Source: Paralithodes platypus | Lineage: Eukaryota > Arthropoda > Malacostraca > Decapoda > Lithodidae | Direction: 5' to 3' | Assembly (NCBI GenBank): GCA_032716605.1 | Contig: CM064506.1 | Coordinates: forward strand, 17,247,779 to 17,311,778 | DNA: 64,000 nucleotides | In this document: in pieces, positions 12,127 through 22,174 of the stretch | How the letters are laid out: the number at the start of each line of letters is the position of its first letter | Numbering within the stretch: the stretch's first letter is position 1 | Translations under genes and position numbers: made by a program | Notes under the pieces: generated by a model | Databases searched by the model: none | Told to the model about the DNA's origin: nothing | Seen by the model: only the letters and a program-made list of their open reading frames with translations

Positions 12127-13150
12127 CTACTGAGGTGTCAACCCCTCCCACACTCTCTTTCTTTCTCTCTCTCTCTCTCTCTCTCCAATATGAAATGTTG
12201 AGAATTAAAATATTTTCTTAGTGTATATGTTATATATGTGTATGCTAGCTATCATCTATAACATATTACCTCATATTTATGGACATTTACTTGTAAAATA
12301 TATTAAGCCTTAAAATAACATATTATAGCACCAGTTACCATCATTATTTGTACCATTAATCACTAATATAATTAGCCTAACACAGTATCACCATTACCAC
12401 CAGTGTTCTATAATTATTATAATCACCATTTCCTCTAACATCATAGCCTATAGTCGTCACACCTTGATGCAATGCGTTTTTATGACTAAACTGCGTTCAT
12501 AATTATGTGGCACACAATAGTGAGCTCGAAAATACCTTTAGTAATTGTTAATACCTAGTATAAAGAATCTTGTTAATATATTTTACGTATTAACAGTACC
12601 CCAGCAAGTGATCTTGGAAAAGTGGCTGAAAATCTTATTCACTCTGAACTCTTATGGACGGCAGCAAATAGCCTTTAGTTTTCATATATATTTTTGTCAA
12701 TAGGCCTAATGATCATTATAGTGTGCCATTAAAACATCAGGCTGATGCATAATTCCTGTTAGTTAATAAACCTGAAGACTGGTACACTATCAGTGTCACA
12801 GACATCAGATACATTATGATTTGATAGTACAAAATTATGCATTTCCTAGCTACAAAACTAAGTTAAAACTCACCTTTTAGGATCCTTTGGAAAGCGAAAA
12901 AAAGACAGGTCTCTATTCCATTTTGAATTATTGCAGCAGTTTATAGCTGAACATCCTGTAATCCCCATCGTGGCAACAATAATAAGCCATCAATATCCAC
13001 GTGTATGAGAAACACACACCTCTCCCGCTTAAATGAGGCCGCCAACTGCAGTGTTTATTCCTATCAGCCGCTAGGTGGCTAGTCTGACCCATGCCGACTG
13101 GGCCGCCCATAAGGCAGGTCTGTCTTCCTTTCTCTAGGGTCTTTGTTACA
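12127..13150. other. Non-coding stretch with (CT)n run
   Basis: A (CT)n tract at about 12153-12186, then AT-rich sequence without a supported gene. Around 13010-13140 it becomes GC-richer (gccgctaggtggctagt). The segment ends with TTGTTACA, the target duplication of LINE3. Confidence 0.6.
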
Positions 13151-13157
13151 ATCAACG

Positions 13158-13947
13158 ATGATGCAGAGACTTAGAAATGAAGTTCAGTGTAGAGAAAAGC
13201 AGTATGATAGTGGTAAATGGACCAGAGGCAGCAGAAATGAGGATAGGAGGGGAAAGAATAGAAACAAGGGAGGAAGTGAAGTATTTAGGGGTATGGATAG
13301 GGAGGGAAGGGCGACAAAGGACAATGAATGAGAAAATCATGAAGGTGGAGCAGTGTAGTGGGAAACTGGAATGTGACAAAAACCAGAGTGAATAAATATA
13401 AAATAGTAAGAGAGGTGTGGAAGGACTTTGAAGTGCCGAAAATAATGTACGGGATGGATGTGAGAGGGAGTACAGGGGGAGAAATAAATAGACTAGAGAC
13501 GGAACAAAATAAAATAGGAAGAATAGGGTTAGGAGCAAGAAGGTGAACAGCAAATGAAGCAGTGAGAGGGGAGATGGGATGGAGTACGTTTGAGGAAAGA
13601 GTGGCGAAGGCAAAGTTGAGGTACAAGAGTAGGTTGGAGGAGATGGAGGATAATAGGTGGCCAAGGAGAGTGTATGAATGGGGGGAGGGGAAGAGTGTAG
13701 GAGAAAACTGAAAAAATAGGAGTGAAACAAAGAAGAGTGGGAGAGGAGTGGAGAGATATAGGGAGTAATGCAGGACTAGGTCAGGGAAGGAGACTAGAGA
13801 AAGAGATAGGAACGAGAGTGAAGGAAGTAGGAAGACAGGAATGGAAGAGAAATATGGAGAAGAAAAGTACACTGATAAGATATAGAAGCAAGGGGAGACT
13901 GAGAAAAGAGGAGTTTTATGACGGAAGTTGGGGAGCTGAACTACTGT
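13158..13947 (+). pseudogene. LINE3 RT thumb and C-terminal region, frameshifted
   Basis: The frame at 13177 reads MKFSVEKSSMIVV and EEVKYLGVWIG, the conserved post-catalytic RT segment. It shifts near 13356 to one reading FEVPKIMYGMDV and INRLETEQNKIGRIGLGAR, then becomes discontinuous. The purine-rich, Arg/Lys/Glu-rich sequence continues to the TTAA insertion at 13948. Sequence before 13158 is missing. Confidence 0.7.
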
Positions 13948-14399
13948 TTAACCCGGGAACTGCGGGAAGACTCTTAAGAGTTCCCCCGGTGGACTGCGGG
14001 AAGACTCTTAAGAGTCAGAGAAAAAAAAATCAATTTTAAACGGGAAAAAAAAAAAAAAAAAAAAAAAAATGCCCCTGGGCCATGCAAAATATCACTCCTC
14101 TACCTCCCCTCCTTCAGTTATCACCTATTTTCCCTGTTATTCCCTTATTCTGAGGTATATTTTCGTGCTAACATTAGCTAGTTCAGTTCAGTTCAGTTGG
14201 AATTCGGGAAGTTTAGCCTTAACGTCGGCACTTCCCTAAGAGGTTTTGTTATTTTTCTTTTTGTGACTTTTTGTGACGTGCTCATTTGTCTAAAAATAAA
14301 TATATCTCATTTTTCATCCCTTTTTCTGAAATCTTCTTTCTTCAGTCTTGTTTCTTCTCTCTTCTTCCTTCATTCTTGTTTCTTCTCTCTTCAGTCTTC

Positions 14400-15837
14400 T
14401 TATTTCAGTTCTTTCAATTTTTTCTCTCGTACTCTCCACATTTGATAGATTGTCTGTTTCACTCTATCGCTTATTTCTTTGTTAAATAAAAGATGTCCGA
14501 TGACTTGGTTTTCATTTTCAATATAAGGCTGTTGGAACCCTGGATCTTTTATTCTGCATGCTTTATAAAATGAACAGTGTAGTAGAAAATGTTTTAGGTC
14601 TTCTGTTCCTTCCTTACACAGATCGCATTGTGTCTCTCCTCCCACATGCCTATTTCTATCTTTTAGATTTAAGTTATTTGTCCTACATCTGTAAAATATT
14701 ATAGATGCCTGTGTGTTGTTAAAAATATCTTCCTCGCTCTTAATCTCCTTCTTATAACTTCTATACACTTCTAGGCTACTCTTCTCTGCCAACTCCTCTC
14801 GCCATCTTCCCGAATCCCAGTCCAGAACTCTTTTCTAATGTCGTCCTTCTTAATATTTGCTAAATTTGTTTCTCCTAACTTCAAATTCCCTACATACTTT
14901 CGAATTTCTGCAGTCCAGGGATCTTTACTATTTCTAAGTTTTTCCTCTGTGATTCTTCTTAGCAAGTCATTACTTTCCTCTCCTACTAAATATTTAAGAT
15001 ATTTTATGTTACCTTCCATAATTCTTGCCTCCATTGATGAGGCTCCTATTTCACCCCTTAAGGTTACCTTTTGGGAATATCTGGGTGCCCCTAATATGTG
15101 TCTAAAAACCCTATTCTCTATATTTTGTAATTGATTTATTTCTGTTTTTGAAAAACCTATAACATTCGAGCCATACAGGACTGCTGGTATCACAATACTT
15201 TTCCAATATGTTTTTTTCCCAATAAGTATCTTATTACAACTTTGTGATATTACCGGGTATGTAAGGTTAGCCATTCTATTTGCTTTATCCAAAGCTTCTA
15301 TTTTCTGGGTTTTAAAACATTTTTTATTATCATTAATTTGTATTCCTAGATATTTAATTTGTTTTACCACTTCTATTTCTCGTATGTTGTTTGGTTTGTT
15401 TTTCATATTAAATATTAGGATTTTACTTTTGTCTTTATTTATACTTAAGCCACACTCTCCCCCTATCTCTATTAATTTATCTATTACTCTTTCTTCTTCC
15501 TGGATTGTATGAGCCAAGAGTAGCCCGTCATCGGCATAAAACAATTAATTTATTTTGAAACACTCATCTACAAACCCTCTTTTATTTTCTAACTGCTTAA
15601 TTATCTCATAAGTTATTAATTTAAATAATGTTGTGGACCCCGTACAGCCTTGTCTGATGCCGCTTGTTACCTTAATCTCCGTCTCATTTACTTGCCCCTT
15701 ATTTATAATTGTACTATCTTCTTTATATATGTTATACTTACTATGTCTATAACATTTGAATTTATATTGTAATCTTTTAATACTTTTATCAGTTTCTCCC
15801 TTCTGATTGAGTCATAGGCCTTTTTAATTTAACCTCT
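14400..15837 (-). pseudogene. LINE2 RT and C-terminal region
   Basis: On the minus strand the RT resumes after the insert as AYDSIRRE (end of motif A) near 15815. Then follow, in broken frame, a GIRQGCTGSTT block near 15645 and FYADDGLLLAH (motif C, 15540) opening a 257-residue frame that includes QIKYLGIQIND and IGASSMEARIMEG. An overlapping frame from 14792 to 14400 completes it with CDLCKEGTEDLKHFLLHC and LLFNKEISD. The frameshift near 14785 is the main break. Catalytic Asp residues are present in motif C. Confidence 0.8.
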
Positions 15838-16452
15838 GAAGTGCGCATGGGGGTAATTGGAAACGTCCCCCTGTGCTGACGTATTTGAGGTGTTTCCGTC
15901 ACTAAAATATTCATTGTGCCATTAATAGCATTAATACTTATCCATATGCGCCTATTATGGGTTGATTATAAAGGTATTAACCTGAAACAACAATAAAACG
16001 AGTGAAAACAGCGTTTGGATGGTCAAAATCGGAGATATAGCCCGCGAGTTGTATAATGTATGGGTGAGGCAATCTGCTTTCCCGCCAATTTCCCCCAAGG
16101 CCACTGAGACACAGTCGATCGATACTCTCTCTCTCTCTCTTGCACTCGCTTGCTATCAGTGATGACCACACCCTCCAATCGGATTTCTAATGTTAGCACG
16201 AAAATATACCTCAGAATAAGGGAATAACAGGGAAAATAGGTGATAACTGAAGGAGAGGAGGAAAGTGGGGAAGGAGGGGAGGTAGAGGACTGAGATTTTG
16301 CATGGCCCAGGGGCCAAAAAAAAAAAATAATAAATTTTTTTTTTTTTTTTTTTCGATGTCAAAAGTTGATTTTTTTTTTCTCTGACTCTTAAGAGTCTCC
16401 CCGCAGTGCGCCGGGGGAACTCTTAAGAGTCTCCCTGCAGCTCCCGGGTTAA
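15824..16452 (-). mobile_element. TTAA-element copy 5, nested in LINE2
   Basis: The right boundary TTAA is 16449-16452 (ctcccgggTTAA). On the left there are two adjacent TTAA sites, 15824-15827 and 15829-15832, before cctctgaagtgcgc. Using the first, removal rejoins the RT motif as IDF-K-KAYDS, so a 5-base slip probably followed insertion. The orientation matches copy 3. Confidence 0.85.
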
Positions 16453-16959
16453 AGTCTATTGAAATTACTATGAGTGACTTCTTTTGTTTAAATATTTTAT
16501 CTATACAGTATTTCAATATAAAAAGATTATTTTCGATTCTACCCTTATTTGTAAACCCACTCTGTGTCTCCCTTAACATTAGCGAGTTGCAAGCAGGGCA
16601 TTGTCATCACTGTTAGCAAGCAAGTGCAAGAGAGAGAGAGAGAGTATCGATCGACAGTGTCTCTCCAGCCTTGGGGGAAATTGGCGGGAAAGGAGGTTGC
16701 CTCACCCATACATTATGTAACTCCCGCCCTGTATCGCCGATTTTGACCATCCAAACGCTGTTTTCACTTATTTTATTGTTGTAACAGGTTAATACCTTTA
16801 TAATCAACCTATAATAGGCGCATATGGATAAGTATTAATGCTATTTATGGTAAAATGAATATTTTAGTGATGGAAACAGCTCAAATACATGCACACAGGC
16901 AGAGGTGTCTAATTACCCCCATGCGCACTTCAGAGTTTAAGGCTAGGGCAGGAGCATTA

Positions 16960-17293
16960 GAGACAAATAGGAGAACATGGAGGTGGAATGGGGGGAGTGA
17001 AAGAGCGTCTGCAGTGTGAGGTGGGAGGGAGGAGAGTGGAGGAGACAATAGAACATATAGTGACAGAGTGCCAGGGGTATGCAGAGGAGAGAGATGGGTT
17101 GGAAGATGAGTTGAAACGGGTGGTAGGGGAGAGGGAATGGGAAGAACAGAAAGAAGAGGAGGATGAGGGTGTAAAATTTGTGTTAGGTCTCGGGACAGAA
17201 GAGTGGGTAGATGGGGAAATGGGGAAAAGAATGAAGGTAGTGAAAAGATTCCTGGAGCAGGTATGGCAGAAGAGAAAATGGAATAGAATATAA
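16960..17293 (+). pseudogene. LINE3 C-terminal zinc-knuckle region
   Basis: After the TTAA-element the frame resumes with RAGALETNRRTWRWNGG, shifts near 17010, and continues LQCEVGGRRVEETIEHIVTEC to a stop at 17293 after FLEQVWQKRKWNRI. The layout RxRAG...C...C..H....C is typical of LINE C-termini. The sequence from 17294 to the (AAG)n tail is 3' untranslated. Confidence 0.7.
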
Positions 17294-17904
17294 TAGGGTG
17301 AGGGGGGAGAAGGTGATCAGAGTGGGGGAGGAAGATAAATGAGATTAAATAGTAGAGAGGGGGAGAAGGGAAAAGCTAAGTTAAGTTAAGGAGAGAACAA
17401 GATATTGGGGGTGGAGGAGGGGGTAAATAGGGAGAGGAGAATTCTGCTTAAGCTATATACTTCAATACTTTTCTTTAACTATCCCTTCTACGACTACTTA
17501 TTTTCTAAACTAAATCTTAATCAAGCTCTAGCTGTTTCTGGAGAAAAAATCACCAGTGCATAGGTGAGCTGGTTCAAAAAAGGGACAGCAACTCCACAAG
17601 AAGAAGAAGAAGAAGAAGAACTTGTTACACTTTCTTACAGTAGATCCTCTGGAAAAAGGCAAACTAGGCATGTGTATCCAGCTCAGTACCAATACTTGCA
17701 ATGCTGCGGTCGTTCACGGTGTTGGCGGCTTCGCAACATCTGCAAGGATAACAACATTATAGGCTAACTGTCACTCCCAGGGTTAATTGGGCCTGCCTAT
17801 ACAGCCCAACAATCGACTGTTACTGACTCCAGAATAAATAAGGTATTATTCAATAGGCCTATGTCATGTTGTCTCTCTACACAGGTAGGCCATAGGCTAA
17901 CTGT

Positions 17905-18240
17905 TAAAGGCTAGGCAAGACCCTCCAACACAATAGCATCTCGAGAAAGGGCTGTTCAATCATCTCCCAAAACACATCAGAAACATCAAGGAGGTGAAAA
18001 CAGATGTGTGATGTGTTCAAGAGGGAACTGGACAAATTCCTCTCAACCATCCCGGATCAACCAGGCATCCCAGGCTATGCTGCAGCCCGCCCAGCGTCAT
18101 CCAACTCGATAACGTCCCAGCTGGAGTACAAGCAGGCAAGTGAAGGGTGGCGGCGACGCCGTGGCCTTGTCTCAGAGAACACCAAGGGAGCAACACCCTC
18201 TTGAGGCAGAAGCGCTTCAAGGTAAATTCAAGGTAGGCTA
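17905..18240 (+). pseudogene. LINE C-terminal fragment (CR1/jockey-like)
   Basis: Reads GLFNHLPKHIRNIKEVKTDV, then FKRELDKFLSTIPDQPGIPG and RRRGLVS, ending in a stop at 18204. This matches the common C-terminal end of CR1/jockey-like RTs, in which a short FKRxLDxFL helix is followed by a Pro-rich tail. One base interval near 18000 is duplicated (gatgtgtgatgtg). The end carries repeated ttcaaggta units at 18217-18236, like a LINE 3' tail. The 5' part is absent. Confidence 0.7.
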
Positions 18241-18469
18241 ATAGCCTATAGCCTAGAGTTACCCGGTATATAAATGTGATCAAAATTATTCTCGGTTTAA
18301 TTCTAGTTTCGCTTTCACAGCATACTCATAAATTTCTATGGCTACTTTAGAGTTGTCATATTATTCATATAATCATATACCATACTTAATTCCTATTTAT
18401 GTCCAAAGCGGCGGAAATGCATTATAAGGAATTATACCTAGGCTATTGTAAAAAAAAAAAAAATTCTCC

Positions 18470-20100
18470 CCATATGCGGCACCATAGCTATTACATAATA
18501 CTAGGTTAGGCTAGGTAAGGTTGTTAGGTTAGGCTAATGTCGTTAATGTAGTTTATTATCATTATATTACGTCTTTTACCCAGCAAATTCTGCAATTTCC
18601 CTGATCTTCATAGTTGGTCGGGAAGCTATGCCTTTACAACGGCGCCTCCCTTTTGTCGCTGTGTACGTGAAACTAGAATTTTACCTTATTCTCCCACAGT
18701 GGATTATATAGGCTATGACTGTATCAGTATAAGGATTCCAATTTCCATGAGCTGCCTTAGGCCTATTTTACTATTTACCAATTTTTGTTTAGGCCTAGGC
18801 TATATTTTTGTTCAAGGAATAGCCTAGGCCTAGGCTATAGTTTGTTATTGTTGTTTTTCATGGTTTGAGTGGAGGATTTGCATTAACTTACCCATTAGGC
18901 CTATTCATTAATCTGAAGAAACGGCGTCAAATGGCGCCATTTATTGGGTGAATCGGGTTTTTCCAGTAGGTAAGGGAAATTGTGGGGTACATTGGATACA
19001 CGATGGGTTGAGGGGGGGCGTTGCCCCACACACCCCCCTTTGATTTATTGTCATCTTCATATAGGCTAGGCTATGTAGATTTGTAAGGGGGCAAAACAGG
19101 TTGCCGGTATTTCGTTTTTGTGAGTAACGCTCACGCCATTTATTGGGTGAATCGCACTCACCGGAGTCACCGCATCTTTCAAAACAAGAAGAAGAGGAGT
19201 CAAATCGAAGGATTCCTTTCCAGAGGATCTACTGTAAGAAACTGTAAGATTCATTGGGCGCAATGCTTTGTTTACGGACGGGACTTATTATTTTCGTGTT
19301 ATTTTTTCGGTGTAGCCTAGGCTAATCGGGTTTTTTCAAGTGTCGATAATGAAATTCCTCCATGCGGGCTAGGCTATAATGAGAAAAATATGGCGAGTTT
19401 ATTGGTCCCTATTTTTCCTAGTAAATTATTTCTAATAGGGCGGCGAAAGAGGTCTTGAATATTATCCCTGCATTGTCCCTAATAAATTATGGGTAGGATG
19501 TAGTGAGCGGGCGTACCGCCATCTTTGTTTAAATTACGCGTAGTGGCGTCGGACCTTTCCCATCATGTTCCCGTCTATTTTAGCCTAACCTAACCTAACC
19601 TAACCTAGTATTCATGTAGTAATGACAGGGGGCAAATAGCAGAAAATATAGCATCGAAATAGACGGGAACGTAAGTGCGACCGCGGCGATCGCCCTATGT
19701 AAACAATGACGACCGTACGCCCGAACTCTACATCCATCCCTAAATTATTTATAATAAGCTGGTGAGCCATTTCTGAATAATTATCGTTTTAAGGCTAGAG
19801 GTTTGCTATCCGGCGTATCCGGATAAGTATAAACTGGATATAATAAATATCGGTAAGATCCTGTGTAGCGGTAAGCGGGGAGACCTTTTTTCAGATGCTT
19901 ATTTACCAAGAAACATTAAACAATGTCTTTAACCTAACCTAACACCTGTGACCTAACCCAATCTAATATATTAGTGGACTAGCCTATTTATGAATGTAAA
20001 ATGTAAAATTATATTGTAACATTACCAAATTATTGAGATAGCCTAGGCCTATAAGTACAGGTCTCCATACTGTACATACATACATAAAATTTTAAGACTG
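18470..20100. repeat. TTAGG-like and taggcct-type dispersed repeats
   Basis: Degenerate ttaggctaggtaaggtt at about 18500, (CCTAA)n-like runs at 19583-19606 and near 19930, and many taggcctaggct words. The part 18950-19500 is a diverged copy of 25255-25510; shared landmarks are the C-rich cccacaccccc block, cctccatgcgg and gagaaaaatatggcga. No gene is supported. Confidence 0.7.
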
Positions 20101-20109
20101 AGTGTTCCA

Positions 20110-20620
20110 CACATAAGTGCAGTTTCAGTCTCTTGTCCTAATGGCGGCGTTCCAGGCAACCCTGTTAAGGGCTGCTTCACTTGTCAAGTTCTTGGATTTG
20201 AGATCGGCGCGTATAGTCCGATCCCAGGTCATCCTCGGTCCACCCCTTGGTGCAGCTCCCTCCACAATCACAGACCTGCATTTTTTCACCCAATTTTGTT
20301 CATCCATTCTCTCCACATGTCCATACCATCCCAGTCTACTTGTACGCATCACGTCGCTAATACTCTTTATACCTAAACGTCTCCTCAGCTCAACATTTGT
20401 TATTCTATCCTGTAGCCTGGCCCCACACATCCATCTCACCATTCTCATCTCATTACGCTCCATTCTGTTGACATCCTCTACTTTAACGACCCAATGTTTC
20501 TGAGGCATACGTCATTGCACTTCTAACACATGAGGCATACACCTTTCCCTTCAAGGGGAGAGGCATTCTTTTCATGGTCAGGATTGGCACCTCTTTCGCA
20601 TCAGGATTGGCATCCCCGCT
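20110..20620 (-). pseudogene. RTE-like LINE RT C-terminal fragment
   Basis: On the minus strand from about 20590: LKGKVYASCVRSAMTYASET, a one-base shift near 20495, then VEDVNRMERNEMRMVRWMCG, LGWYGHVERMDEQNWV and GGPRMTWDRTIRADLK, ending near 20125. These are the conserved blocks at the C-terminus of RTE-like LINE RTs (YGSETW-like, RWxxG, WxGHVxRM). The catalytic domain is missing. Confidence 0.8.
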
Positions 20621-20840
20621 ACACAGGATTATACCAAAATATCCGTCCAGATACCGGATAATTACAAAAATTGGTTTAGACAAAAAATAACTGATCATGC
20701 TACTTAGCCTACCAAGGATACCATAATTTTATACTTTTGTAGCTTATCTTGAATCTTGAAGGGCAGTGTAGACGAGAACTCATTGCACTAAGTTAGCTTG
20801 CTGCTTGCATGAACTCCATATAACTTGGGTATAAACCTGT

Positions 20841-21044
20841 TTAACCCCTTCTGTATCGGTGACATATTTTTTGTTTAGACAATTTTATGAAACTTAGGAA
20901 GGATAAATGGTAGCTAAAAGAATTAATTGAGATAGTCTGTCGCCTTTTAATGGGTTGACATCCTTCCTAAGCTGAACAAAATTGTTTAATAGTTGCCAGA
21001 ATAGGCTATAATGAAAAGTACATCACCGGTACAGATGGGGTTAA
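20841..21044. mobile_element. Short foldback TTAA MITE
   Basis: 204 bp from TTAACCCCTTCTGTATCGG (20841) to its near-inverse ending ggtacagatggggTTAA (21044). Inner arms gaaacttaggaagga and tccttcctaagctg also pair, so the transcript could form a long hairpin. The TTAA ends imply a piggyBac-type mobiliser. It does not match the 600-bp family nor the 27050 element beyond TTAACCC. Confidence 0.75.
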
Positions 21045-22174
21045 TTAAAGTTTGGCTTTACTGAAAGGTGCAGGAAGGTCAAATAATATGGACTATTAAA
21101 GGTACCGGTGTGGCGTGTGCCATAGATTTGGCTACCGTACTGCCTTTTTGTGCATCTCTTAAAAGTGTCATCTGATTGAATGGGTTAAAAGGGTCAATTG
21201 ATTCATTTCTTTGTGTACTAATCAGTGTTTAGGCATATACTATACTCTGTTTTTTTTTCAGCTGATGGTAAATTGCTATCTCTCCATCCTGATTCCTGAT
21301 TAATCGGCTATTGCCATGATTTTGTAGCGAAATATGTTGCTAATTATGAAAACTTGGGAATAATATCACGCACACACATAGCACTATCATATTCTTCCTG
21401 TACGAATCAAGAAATTAGATGCTAAAGGATTCAATTTACCAGGAGCTGCAAAACAAAAACAAAATAGCGTATAGAACTAGGGCCTTTATTGCCATATACT
21501 GTTAAGCATAGTACTGTAAATGCAGTCTTACCAATATATACTGTACTATCTAATGTTACTATTTGTTCCAGGTCGTTTACTGACAGTCAAGCATCAAGAA
21601 GAATCCCTAAATAATGGTTATACATTATTATATACCGGAGAAGTTGGCTTGGGACTACTGTATTTACGTATTGATTTTAACATCATTGGTATTGAAGACC
21701 GTACAGTTGGTTCAAGATTTAGGCACTCCTCACTTCGAGGCACCTCTCTTTATTTAAGTTGTTTCATACATTCATTATTACATTGTTCATCAAGTAGGGG
21801 ACAGAATTTCTTTACAGATGTTATGCTTTATGATTAAGTTGTAAATAAAAAATAATGGTGTATAATCGCAAGCAAAATGACAAAACATAATTGCTGCACT
21901 TAAACTTTAATTTAAAGACTTAATTTTCAGGACGTACCTATAACTTTAAGTACCGGTATACAATGCTTGCTTAGATACATGTGGAATATTCTTTAACATT
22001 TTATTATGTGCATACTGTACAGTATAGGCCAAAGCAACTACTAGGAAACAGCTTTATCAACCACTATAAAGAAATTGTGTAATGAACAATTTATACATAT
22101 AATATGGGGAAAAGGAACTTCTTGAGCCAACTGTACAATAATTAAGTATAGTCATAAGATTTCCAAGCATTACG
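21045..22174. promoter_or_regulatory. Upstream region of the zinc-finger gene, possible splice acceptor
   Basis: AT-rich DNA with no other gene. A good acceptor-like site (tgttactatttgttccag) ends at about 21572, so the zinc-finger ORF may lie in a last exon that begins there with a long untranslated part. No TATA box or initiator could be assigned with confidence. Confidence 0.3.

Larger units (their letters stand above)
14179..16573 (-). mobile_element. LINE2: 5'-truncated LINE of the LINE1 family
   Basis: It is flanked by TAACATTAGC at 14169-14178 and 16574-16583. On the minus strand it ends in (ACTGA)n copies at 14179-14198, the same tail as LINE1. It starts inside the RT domain near 16573 (QSGFTNKGRIENN), so it is truncated. 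A TTAA-element interrupts it at 15824-16452. Protein similarity to LINE1 runs along the whole length. Confidence 0.9.
13948..16940 (+). mobile_element. TTAA-element copy 4, split by LINE2
   Basis: TTAA at 13948-13951 (TTAACCCGGGAACTGCGGG) and 16937-16940 (cttcagagtTTAA). The left third runs to 14178 and the right part resumes at 16574, both matching the other family members. The interruption falls in the family core at gctaacattagcgagttgc. Removing it and LINE2 restores LINE3 between actg and aggc, where the RLRAG-like C-terminal motif resumes. Confidence 0.85.
13151..17621 (+). mobile_element. LINE3: 5'-truncated LINE hosting three further layers
   Basis: It is flanked by TTGTTACA at 13143-13150 and 17622-17629. 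The 3' end carries an (AAG)n tail at about 17597-17620. Coding remnants lie at 13151-13947 and 16941-17293. Between them is a TTAA-element (13948-16940) that contains LINE2 (14179-16573), which contains another TTAA-element (15824-16452). The endonuclease and RT catalytic blocks are absent, so only the RT C-terminus was inserted. Without the inserts LINE3 is about 1.5 kb. Confidence 0.85.

Noticed and set aside
13152..13872. Minus-strand Ser/Pro/Leu-rich frames
   Set aside because: They are antisense to the purine-rich LINE3 coding remnant, which has the RT motifs.
21520..21837. 105-codon open frame upstream of the zinc-finger gene
   Set aside because: It spans a likely splice acceptor, has no recognisable domain and ordinary AT-rich composition.
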